Assembly (NCBI GenBank): GCA_028293055.1
Contig: JAQGLD010000264.1
Span: forward strand, 1-5,355
Length of the DNA stretch: 5,355 bases
DNA from: Alphaproteobacteria bacterium
GTDB taxonomy: Bacteria; Pseudomonadota; Alphaproteobacteria; Sphingomonadales; Sphingomonadaceae
Direction of reading: 5' to 3'
This document shows positions 1 through 5,355 of this stretch, one piece after another. A program made the position numbers and the translations under genes. Below the pieces are notes generated by a model. The model saw only the letters and a list, made by a program, of their open reading frames with translations, did no database searches and had not been told where the DNA came from. Positions within the stretch are counted from its first letter, which is position 1; each line of letters opens with the position of its first letter.

Positions 1-1110
1 CTGGCCGCCGGGCACCAACGCCAGCCGGCGGTTTCACGGGAGATCGCTTCGCTGATGCAGCAGGCGATGATCGGGCTCGGCCAGGACTGCCGCGAAGGCC
101 AGAATCAGGCGATCGGCCTTTATCGCCGAGTCGTGGCGCTCGATTCGACTTACGCCGATGGCTGGGGCGCGCTCGCCAATGCCTATGCGGTGGCGGGCTT
201 CTATCGTCCCAGGATGGAAAGCGACGCAATGCGCGGCCGGGCCAAGGCTGCTGCGCGACGCGCCCTCGGCCTCGACCCTGACAACGGCTATGCCGAAGTG
301 GCGCTCGCTTTGGCACGGCCGCAGCGTGGCTGGTGGCTGTCCACCGAGCGCGCGCTTCGCCGTGCGACCGCACAGCATCCGGACAACGAGCAGCTTCTGT
401 TCGGACTGCTCGGCACCCTGATGACGGTCGGCCGCAACGCCGAAGCGCTTCCGCTGATCGAGCGGATCGAGAAGCTGACCTCGTCGCTGCCCGACCTCTA
501 TTTCTATCACATCGTCCTTTTGTGGGACCTTGACCGGCTCGACGACGCCGATCGCCTGGCCGAGCAGGCGGCTTCGGTGTTTCCGACCCACTTCGCGATC
601 TGGTTCACCCGCTTCTATCTGCTGATGTTCTCCGGGCGCCCGAGCGCCGCGATCGCGCTCGCCGAGGATCTTCCCCAGCGCCCGACCGGGATACCGGATG
701 GCGAGTTCGACAGCATCGTCCGGGTCGCCAGGGCGATCGAGAGCCGTGACCCCTCCGAGATCGACAAGGTTGTCGACGAGCAGATGACACGCTCGCACCA
801 GGGCTCGGGCCACGCCGAGAATGCGATTCAGTTCATGTCGGCGCTGGGGCGGCTGGACCCGGCTTTCGCGGTGGCTGACGCTTATTATTTCGGCCGCGGC
901 TTCGCTGTGCCCGAGCTTCGCTTCAGTCCCGAGCAAGGCACCTATACGCCGATCGGGGACCGGCTCACCGGCTTGTTGTTCAAGCCCTCGACCCGGGGGA
1001 TGCGCGGCGACCGGCGTTTCGACGCGCTGGTCGGGGAGCTCGGGCTGAAGCGATATTGGCGCGAATCGGGGACCCTGCCCGACTATCTTGCCCACCCGGA
1101 CTCCGCCTGA
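1..1110 (+). CDS. TPR-repeat protein, C-terminal part (probable winged-helix/CadC-like regulator or related sensor); 5' truncated
   Basis: The frame is open from the first base and ends at TGA 1108-1110, giving 369 residues; the ATG at 55 is internal, not a likely start. The translation is almost all alpha-helical with TPR-like units. One spans about residues 34-68 (AIGLYRRVVALD then YADGWGALANAYAVAG), a second about 76-106 (AARRALGLDPDNGYAEVALALA), followed by weaker ones to about residue 220. The C-terminal end, FDALVGELGLKRYWRESG followed by PDY, is the ending typical of TPR regions attached to winged-helix (CadC-type) regulators or adenylate cyclases with a TolB-like segment. The TPR region would act in protein-protein contact or signal reception. 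The DNA-binding or enzymatic N-terminus would lie upstream, so the effector type cannot be settled here. It sits 3 nt before the serine hydrolase gene, which suggests one operon. Confidence 0.78.
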   Translation: MAAGHQRQPAVSREIASLMQQAMIGLGQDCREGQNQAIGLYRRVVALDSTYADGWGALANAYAVAGFYRPRMESDAMRGRAKAAARRALGLDPDNGYAEVALALARPQRGWWLSTERALRRATAQHPDNEQLLFGLLGTLMTVGRNAEALPLIERIEKLTSSLPDLYFYHIVLLWDLDRLDDADRLAEQAASVFPTHFAIWFTRFYLLMFSGRPSAAIALAEDLPQRPTGIPDGEFDSIVRVARAIESRDPSEIDKVVDEQMTRSHQGSGHAENAIQFMSALGRLDPAFAVADAYYFGRGFAVPELRFSPEQGTYTPIGDRLTGLLFKPSTRGMRGDRRFDALVGELGLKRYWRESGTLPDYLAHPDSA

Positions 1111-1113
1111 CGG

Positions 1114-2385
1114 ATGCACGCCCGATATCTTCTCGCTGCGCTAGCTCTATCCGCCGGTCCTGCGCACGCATCGCCGCCGCCGAAGTCCGGCTCGGCCTCG
1201 ATCCCGGTCCATTGGTCGGCCAGGGCGCAACGGCTGCTTCCCCTGCTCAACGGCCGGGTCGCCCCCGAAGCGATCTTTTCGCGTTCGATGCTCGCTGCGG
1301 TGCCGGCGGCGCGGATCGAGGCGATCACCAGGGAATTACGAAGCCGCCTGGGCAAGGCGCTGGCGGTGACTTCGGTCGTGCCGTCGAGCGCGGCGACCGC
1401 GACCGTCGCAATTCGCTACGCGCGGGGGATGGTGAGCCTGCGCATGGCGGTCGAGCCGGGCGGACGGATCGGCGGGCTGCTCGTCATCGCGGCGGACCAG
1501 GCCAATGACAGCGTCGAAGCCGTGCTCGAAGACCTGAAGCGGCTTCATGGTCAGACCGGCATCGCAATCGCGGCGCTCGGCGACTCGGCAGTGCGGCCGC
1601 TCGGTGGATTCGCGCCGGCAAGACCGATGGCGATCGGATCCGGGTTCAAATTGTTCGTCCTCGCCGAGCTGGTTCGCGCGGTGAAGGCCGGCGAGCGCAA
1701 ATGGAGCGACGTCGTTCCGCTCGGCCCGCGCTCCCTGCCGTCAGGGATCCTCCAGGAGTGGCCGGAAAAGTCGCCGCTGACCCTGCACAGCCTCGCCGCC
1801 TTGATGATCTCCCTCAGCGACAACAGCGCCGCCGACACGTTGCTGCACCTGGTCGGGCGCGAGAAGGTCGAGCGCCTGCTGCCCGAGCTCGGATTGACGA
1901 GCCCGGGGCGCACCCAGCCCTTCCTCTCGACCCTGGAGCTGTTCGCGATCAAGGCGGATCCGGCGCTGACTGCGCGCTGGGCGACGGCCGACGAGACCGG
2001 CCGCCGCGCCTTGCTGTCGGCGTTGCCGGCCCGGGTCGACTCGGCGGCGCTGGCCGGCCCGCCGCGGGCGATCGGCACGGTCGAATGGTATGCGAGCCCC
2101 GACGATCTGGTGCGGACCATGGACTGGCTGCGCAGAAACGCGGATTCGACCGCGCTCGACATCCTCGCGATCAATCCCGGTCTCGGCCCCGGCACGGCGG
2201 AGGGCTTCGACTATCTCGGCTATAAGGGCGGGTCCGAGACGGGGGTGATCGCGATGACCTTCCTCTTGCGCCGCAAGGATGGCGGGTGGCGGGCGCTGTC
2301 GGCGAGCTGGAACGATCCGACCACTGCGGTCGACGAGGCAAGGTTCGTCGCACTGATGCAGAGGCTGGTCGCGCTTCAGCGCTGA
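1114..2385 (+). CDS. Exported serine hydrolase, class A beta-lactamase fold with ORF12/LpqF-type N-terminal domain
   Basis: 423 residues. Residues 1-19 form a signal peptide (hydrophobic LLAALALSAG, cleavage after AHA), so the enzyme is probably periplasmic. Residues about 40-145 look like the small alpha/beta domain that precedes the hydrolase domain in the clavulanate-cluster ORF12/LpqF group. The hydrolase domain follows. It has an SxxK nucleophile motif (GSGFK, Ser176 and Lys179), an SDN motif at 235-237, and KGG at 371-373 replacing KTG, with SETG just after. The segments FLSTLELFAIK (270-280), VEWYASPDDL (323-332) and WNDPTTAVDEAR (399-410) match this subgroup. No clear ExxLN omega-loop glutamate is visible between the SDN and KGG motifs, so true beta-lactam hydrolysis looks unlikely; an esterase or peptidase-like role is possible. 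The start lies 3 nt after the TPR gene's stop with no strong Shine-Dalgarno, suggesting translational coupling. Confidence 0.9.
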   Translation: MHARYLLAALALSAGPAHASPPPKSGSASIPVHWSARAQRLLPLLNGRVAPEAIFSRSMLAAVPAARIEAITRELRSRLGKALAVTSVVPSSAATATVAIRYARGMVSLRMAVEPGGRIGGLLVIAADQANDSVEAVLEDLKRLHGQTGIAIAALGDSAVRPLGGFAPARPMAIGSGFKLFVLAELVRAVKAGERKWSDVVPLGPRSLPSGILQEWPEKSPLTLHSLAALMISLSDNSAADTLLHLVGREKVERLLPELGLTSPGRTQPFLSTLELFAIKADPALTARWATADETGRRALLSALPARVDSAALAGPPRAIGTVEWYASPDDLVRTMDWLRRNADSTALDILAINPGLGPGTAEGFDYLGYKGGSETGVIAMTFLLRRKDGGWRALSASWNDPTTAVDEARFVALMQRLVALQR

Positions 2386-2393
2386 ACCTCTTC

Positions 2394-2426
2394 GCCGGCC
2401 CATCCTGTAAAGACGGCCGGCTTATT
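2394..2426 (+). terminator. Probable rho-independent terminator of the left operon
   Basis: The arms GCCGGCC (2394-2400) and GGCCGGC (2415-2421) form a perfect 7-bp GC stem with a 14-nt loop. TTATT follows at 2422-2426 on the plus strand. The hairpin lies 9 nt after the hydrolase stop codon, in the short gap between convergent genes. The T tract is short and the loop long, so efficiency may be modest. On the minus strand the stem is followed by GAAGAGG, so it is a poor terminator in that direction. Confidence 0.55.
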
Positions 2427-2447
2427 CAGAGGAATCCAACCACCCGA

Positions 2448-3344
2448 TCAGCGCCCGCTTTCGCTTCTCGGCCGGCTGAGCACCTTGAGGTCGTTATTGG
2501 CGCGGGCCGCGCGGGTTTCATCGACCGCGGCTTTCTCCCGCTCGCAAAAGCCCTTCTGGTGCGGATCGAGGCCCGCGGCGCGATCGATGCACCAGTTGAG
2601 CGCGAGCTGGCGCGGGATCATCTCGTACGGCTCGATCGCGCTGTCCTTGCGCTCGATCGCCGCCTTGAGCTGCTCGAAATACGTCAGCCAGGTGCGCTTG
2701 ACCGCGTCCGCCGAGGCGGCGCCTCCGGCGGCCGGCTGAAGCGCGTCGAGCGGGACCTTGGCGAGGCGGGCGGAGGCGTCGTCGAAGCGGCCGAGCTCGC
2801 GCAGCGCGTTGATCGAACGCGCCTCCATGCCGATCCAGTTGAGATCATTGGGCTGCGGATCAGCCTTGGCCGATTCGTCGGCCAGCTCGGCGAGGTAGCG
2901 GGCGCGCAGTTCGGGCCGGCTCTCGGCCTCCCAGGAGGCTTGGAGCAAAGCCCACAGATAGCGCTCGGGGCCGAGCCCCATCTGCTTCATCAGCCAATAG
3001 GCGCGGTAATATTGGGTCTCGCGGCGCAGGGCCTGATAGTCCTCGGACGCGACCAGGGGAGTCAGCTTCGCGACCTCGGCGGGCGAATAGTCCTTGTAGA
3101 GGATCAGGCCGTTGTCCGGGCATTCCGGAAGGATTGTCGGGAAGTGACCGCTGCCATAGGGCTTGCCGTCGGGACGAAGGCCGATCCCCGCCCCGGCGGG
3201 GGCGGGCTTGTAGCTGAACGTGGCGCCGCCGATCGGGCAGGTCATCGTCCCGGCGGCCGCGGCCGTGGCTCTGGGAGCAGCAAAGGCACAAGGCGCCGCC
3301 AGGAGGGAAGCGGCGAGGGCGCCATAAAGCGCGAATTTACGCAT
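2448..3344 (-). CDS. Secreted protein of unknown function with two Cys-Pro motifs (faintly DUF2225-like)
   Basis: 298 residues from ATG 3344 to TGA 2448-2450. The start is chosen because GGAG (3354-3351) lies 6 nt upstream; the frame runs further upstream, but only as antisense of apaG, and an ATG at 3356 lacks such a site. Residues 1-22 are a Sec signal peptide ending CAFA; Cys19 is preceded by Pro, so a lipoprotein site is unlikely. The mature part starts with TCPIGG (35-40) and ECPDNG (74-79), separated by a Gly/Pro-rich stretch. A mainly helical segment follows (about 88-290: YYRAYWLMKQMGLGPERY, then helices of the TPR-like style LRELGRFDDASARLA). The mature protein has four cysteines, C36, C75, C252 and C267, which could form two disulfides. 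The layout recalls cytoplasmic DUF2225 proteins (two CPxCG motifs, then helices), but each motif has lost a cysteine. The function is not recognised. It lies 50 nt downstream of apaG and may be co-transcribed with it. Confidence 0.85.
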   Translation of the reverse strand: MRKFALYGALAASLLAAPCAFAAPRATAAAAGTMTCPIGGATFSYKPAPAGAGIGLRPDGKPYGSGHFPTILPECPDNGLILYKDYSPAEVAKLTPLVASEDYQALRRETQYYRAYWLMKQMGLGPERYLWALLQASWEAESRPELRARYLAELADESAKADPQPNDLNWIGMEARSINALRELGRFDDASARLAKVPLDALQPAAGGAASADAVKRTWLTYFEQLKAAIERKDSAIEPYEMIPRQLALNWCIDRAAGLDPHQKGFCEREKAAVDETRAARANNDLKVLSRPRSESGR

Positions 3345-3371
3345 TCTCGTCTCCATCAACACGGTCGAGCG

Positions 3372-3394
3372 GCCACCCCTTACACCAGGGTGGC
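3372..3394 (-). other. Hairpin immediately after the apaG stop codon
   Basis: Bases 3372-3378 and 3388-3394 are complementary over 7 bp (GCCACCC with GGGTGGC) with a 9-nt loop. On the minus strand the hairpin begins at the base after the apaG stop codon and ends 27 nt before the ATG of the next gene. No T tract follows in either direction, so it is not a classic intrinsic terminator. It could slow polymerase, protect the apaG end of the mRNA, or be chance in GC-rich DNA. Confidence 0.3.
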
Positions 3395-3793
3395 TCAGCT
3401 CGCCACCGCCGGGGCGACGAGCGGAAATCGGGGAATCGCTACGGCGAAGCCGCGACCATCGGCAGCGATCAGGTGATAGCGGCCTTCCATATAGCCGGTG
3501 GGAGTGCCGAGCGGGCAGCCAGAGACATAGTCGAAGGCGGTGCCGGGCTCGATCACCGGCTGCTCGCCGACCACGCCCTCGCCCTGAACCTCGTGGGTGC
3601 CGCCGCGGCCGTCGCTGATCGACCATTCGCGGCTGATCAACTGGACCGCCGCCTGGCTCTCATTCTCGATGCGGACATGATAGGCCCAGAACCAGCGCCC
3701 GCGCGTCGGCTCCGACTGTTCCGGCAGGAAGCTGACCGCGACCCGGACGACGATGTCGTCGGTGGTCGCGCTATGGGGGAAGAAGCTTTTCAC
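3395..3793 (-). CDS. apaG: ApaG (DUF525) family protein
   Basis: 132 residues from GTG 3793 to TGA 3395-3397, close to the usual ApaG length of about 125. GTG is preferred because AGGGA (3804-3800) lies 6 nt upstream and the protein then begins MKSFFPHSATT, a natural N-terminus; the only longer start is a TTG at 3829. ApaG is a single immunoglobulin/fibronectin-III-like beta-sandwich. Visible signatures are WFWAYHVRIEN (34-44), GEGVVGEQPVIEPG (71-84) and YVSGCPLGTPTGYMEGRY (89-106), which includes the conserved Gly-rich loop once suspected of phosphate binding. The biochemical role is unsettled; the link to Co2+/Mg2+ resistance comes from enterobacterial mutants. It is transcribed divergently from the tRNA gene, with 110 nt between the two, and is followed by the secreted-protein gene. 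Confidence 0.97.
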   Translation of the reverse strand: MKSFFPHSATTDDIVVRVAVSFLPEQSEPTRGRWFWAYHVRIENESQAAVQLISREWSISDGRGGTHEVQGEGVVGEQPVIEPGTAFDYVSGCPLGTPTGYMEGRYHLIAADGRGFAVAIPRFPLVAPAVAS

Positions 3794-3856
3794 CCGGCTT
3801 CCCTGACACCGCCCGAACAGAAGCGTCAACCACCATCGCCACCGCGGGCCGGGAGC

Positions 3857-3886
3857 TTGACAGCGGCACCCGCTCCCCCATATGCG
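3857..3886 (+). promoter_or_regulatory. Probable sigma-70-type promoter of the tRNA-Glu gene
   Basis: A perfect -35 box TTGACA (3857-3862) is followed, after 18 nt, by TATGCG (3881-3886), a weak -10 box matching TATAAT at three of six bases. Transcription would begin around 3892-3895, about 10 nt before the tRNA. The stretch after the -10 box (GCCGGGCC and onwards) is very GC-rich, the discriminator type associated with stringent (ppGpp) control of stable RNA promoters. Position and orientation fit the tRNA well; the weak -10 box keeps confidence moderate. Confidence 0.6.
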
Positions 3887-3903
3887 CCGGGCCTCGCGAA
3901 AAC

Positions 3904-3978
3904 GGCCCCTTCGTCTAGCGGTTAGGACGTCGCCCTCTCACGGCGAAAACACGAGTTCGATTCTCGTAGGGGTCACCA
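3904..3978 (+). tRNA. tRNA-Glu (anticodon CUC)
   Basis: A complete cloverleaf can be folded by eye. The acceptor stem is GGCCCCT (3904-3910) with AGGGGTC (3968-3974), containing one G-U pair. The D stem is GTC/GAC around TAGCGGTTAG. The anticodon stem is TCGCC/GGCGA (3930-3934 and 3942-3946) with loop CTCTCAC, placing CUC at 3937-3939. The variable loop has 4 nt. The T stem is ACGAG/CTCGT with loop TTCGATT (3956-3962). The discriminator is A3975 and CCA is encoded at 3976-3978. It reads GAG codons, which are common in a GC-rich genome. All stems pair, so it appears functional. Confidence 0.97.
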
Positions 3979-4393
3979 GCGGACTCTGCTCGATTATTCG
4001 CTGCCGGCCACGCTCGCGCGCGCTGACACAGCCCGTCGATCGAGGATCGAAACTGGCGCAGGTCCAGCGGCGGACGGCGCGCCGCTCCACCACCGCTCCC
4101 TGCTTTCCGCCATCACGAACGCACAATAGCCGTCCCTGGCGACGGCGATCTCGCGGGACCCGCCTTTCGGAAACGGGTACCTTGCACTACGCGCCAATTC
4201 TACGCGGCTTTCGACGAAGGGGTGCGATCCTGGAGCGAGGGTGCTCGACCGCCGGTGCGCGGATGAACCCTATTCTGGACCCTGCCTAGCCCTCTCGCTG
4301 AACCCTGCGCCAGACCGAAAATGGGCCGCTCGGGCCATGGCGCTTCCCTGCACGGATCGTGAAGCTGCGAGGTTTCTGCAACCGGGGACCGTG
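3979..4393. other. About 415 nt without a convincing gene, between tRNA-Glu and the ATPase-like gene
   Basis: No reading frame here has a recognisable protein, a good start site or a matching neighbour. Short frames on both strands read as Arg/Pro/Ser-rich GC shadows. The downstream gene's frame is open back to TAG 4127-4129, so a longer N-terminus is formally possible (ATG 4337, GTG 4241). A small imperfect hairpin lies at 4158-4178 (ACCCG with CGGGT, inner TTT with AAA, loop CGG) without a T tract. GAACCCT occurs at 4265-4271 and again at 4300-4306, with GACCCTGCC in between. No clear promoter, integrase or intrinsic terminator for the tRNA is seen. Confidence 0.55.
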
Positions 4394-5355
4394 GTGAAGG
4401 TACGCGCGCTGATCGGACCTATGTCGAGCGCTGCCGGGCGAGAGGGAATCGCGCGCCTGCTCGCCGCCGCGCCACGCGGAAATCGCAGCCTGATCACGGC
4501 CGAGCAATGCGATAGCTGGGACGATGTGCTCGCCCGCCTCGCGAGCGAGCCTTACGATGTGATCGTCGCCGAGTTCGGCGTCGGCAGCCCGGCGATCGAC
4601 CGCCTGTTCGAGCTCCAGCCAAAGCTCTCGGTCATCGAGGTGGACCTGGTAGCGCGCACCACCGACATCCACGTCTTCGACGTCGGCAGCGAGACTCTGG
4701 TGCGGCTCGCCGAATGGCTGTCCCGCGAAGCAGGGCTGACAGGCGCCAATGACGCGATCGCCCGGATCACGCACGCTCCCTCAAAGCGTTCGATTCCGGC
4801 GAACGAGCCAAGCGAAGGCGACAAGCGAGAGCCGGAGCGGAAAGTAGATGGGCGACCCGCAGGGGAAGCCGCGGTCGTGCCTGCTTCCCTGCCCCCGCAG
4901 CCGCCAATGGTCCGCGTCGTGTCCACGCGCGGCGACGCATATGTCGACGCCGACGAGCAATTGACCGACCTCGCCGCCTGGCTGGTCCTTCGGCTCAGCC
5001 TCGCCTTGGCTGGCGCGGAGAGCGAGGCGGTAGGGCAAGCGGCCTCGCATGGGGCTGCTGCGGCACGAGCCCGCGCAATGCTGGACCAACGCGCCGCGGC
5101 GCTCCCCCTGTCGGAGCTCGGCGCCGAATTCCAGTCCGTCGAGGCGCGTCTCGAAAGCCGCAGCAGCGCGGCGTCGCAATTGCCGCTGACGCGCCTTGCC
5201 GCCGCGTTCCGGCTCGACGAGGTCGAGCAGCGGATGCTCTATCTTGCCGCCGCTCCCGAGCTGGACGGGCGTTTCGCTCAAGTGTTCGGCTTCCTCGCGG
5301 ACGATTCCACGCAGCGCCGACCGAATATCTCGATCCTGGCAGAGCTGGCCGACGA
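4394..5355 (+). CDS. N-terminal part of a probable AAA+ ATPase of the eCIS (Afp15-like) type, with receiver-like N-terminal domain; 3' truncated
   Basis: 320 codons are visible and the frame runs off the window. GTG 4394 is chosen because GGGGA (4384-4388) lies 5 nt upstream and the first beta strand (VRALIG) then starts at residue 3; alternatives are GTG 4391, ATG 4421 and ATG 4337. Residues 1-112 alternate strands and helices like a receiver/flavodoxin fold: VRALIG, helix to about 26, SLITAE, WDDVLARLA, YDVIVAEF, AIDRLFEL, SVIEVD, IHVFDVG, helix 100-112. The receiver acidic pair after strand 1 and the strand-3 aspartate are missing (Gly-Pro and Glu60 instead), so phosphorylation is doubtful. 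Residues 115-172 are a Pro/charged linker. Residues about 225-320 are helical, and AAFRLDEVEQRML, LAAAPELDGRF and FLADDSTQRRP (301-310 in its last part) resemble the winged-helix region before the AAA+ core of eCIS ATPases. The Walker motifs would lie outside the window, so ATPase function is inferred. Confidence 0.72.
   Translation, partial: MKVRALIGPMSSAAGREGIARLLAAAPRGNRSLITAEQCDSWDDVLARLASEPYDVIVAEFGVGSPAIDRLFELQPKLSVIEVDLVARTTDIHVFDVGSETLVRLAEWLSREAGLTGANDAIARITHAPSKRSIPANEPSEGDKREPERKVDGRPAGEAAVVPASLPPQPPMVRVVSTRGDAYVDADEQLTDLAAWLVLRLSLALAGAESEAVGQAASHGAAAARARAMLDQRAAALPLSELGAEFQSVEARLESRSSAASQLPLTRLAAAFRLDEVEQRMLYLAAAPELDGRFAQVFGFLADDSTQRRPNISILAELAD

Noticed and set aside
34..1119. 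361-residue minus-strand reading frame covering the TPR gene
   Set aside because: It is fully antisense to a frame with clear TPR character; its composition (Arg, Gly, Pro, Ala) and lack of domain patterns are typical of a GC-rich shadow.
1551..2403. Large minus-strand frames (1551-2195, 1741-2403) within the hydrolase gene
   Set aside because: They are antisense to well-recognised SxxK/SDN/KGG motifs, with no independent support.
2286..3476. 396-residue plus-strand reading frame opposite the secreted-protein gene
   Set aside because: The minus-strand frame has a signal peptide, a good Shine-Dalgarno and coherent helices; the plus-strand one starts inside the hydrolase gene and shows no recognisable domain.
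3345..3626. N-terminal extension of the secreted-protein frame to 392 residues
   Set aside because: The extra part overlaps apaG in another frame, is Arg-rich, and would bury the obvious signal peptide internally.
3801..3829. TTGACG on the minus strand as a -35 box for apaG
   Set aside because: No acceptable -10 box is found at 15-19 nt spacing, and the start point would fall within or past the ribosome binding site.
3938..4126. 62-residue minus-strand frame ending PTRIELVFSP
   Set aside because: Its end is the antisense of the tRNA T-arm; PTRIEL-type endings are a known artefact of translating tRNA complements.
3994..4197. 67-residue minus-strand frame in the gap after the tRNA, considered as a small peptide gene
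   Set aside because: It begins with TTG, has no Shine-Dalgarno or recognisable motif, and has no neighbour suggesting a peptide system.
4286..5281. Minus-strand frames opposite the ATPase-like gene (4286-4774, 4552-4926 and 4781-5281)
   Set aside because: They are shadows: the plus frame is open throughout and carries the family pattern, while these show only biased composition.

Overview
The window is GC-rich, tightly packed bacterial DNA. The ApaG sequence, the strong G/C third-position bias and the overall gene style suggest an alphaproteobacterium, most likely a sphingomonad. That placement is inferred from sequence style, not from a phylogeny.

Left part (1-2385, plus strand): the C-terminal part of a tetratricopeptide-repeat protein, whose N-terminus lies outside the window, is followed after 3 nt by an exported serine hydrolase of the class A beta-lactamase fold. 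The hydrolase carries a small N-terminal domain like that of the clavulanate-cluster ORF12/LpqF group. The two genes are probably co-transcribed and end at a hairpin with a T-rich tail (2394-2426).

Middle part (2448-3793, minus strand): apaG, with a GTG start, is followed 50 nt later by a 298-residue secreted protein of unknown function. That protein has two Cys-Pro motifs resembling a decayed zinc knuckle. The pair converges on the left operon.

Right part (3794-5355, plus strand): a tRNA-Glu with anticodon CUC and encoded CCA has a good promoter and is transcribed divergently from apaG. After about 415 nt with no convincing gene, a long reading frame begins and runs off the window. Its N-terminus looks like a receiver-type alpha/beta domain. 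It then has a Pro/charged linker and a helical segment closely resembling the winged-helix region in front of the AAA+ core of ATPases found in extracellular contractile injection system (eCIS) clusters (Afp15 type). This is the most interesting signal here: the window may end at the edge of an eCIS-like or related ATPase locus lying just downstream of a tRNA gene. The AAA+ core and any injection-system structural genes are outside the window, so the assignment is provisional.

The remaining long reading frames on the opposite strands are shadows caused by high GC content.
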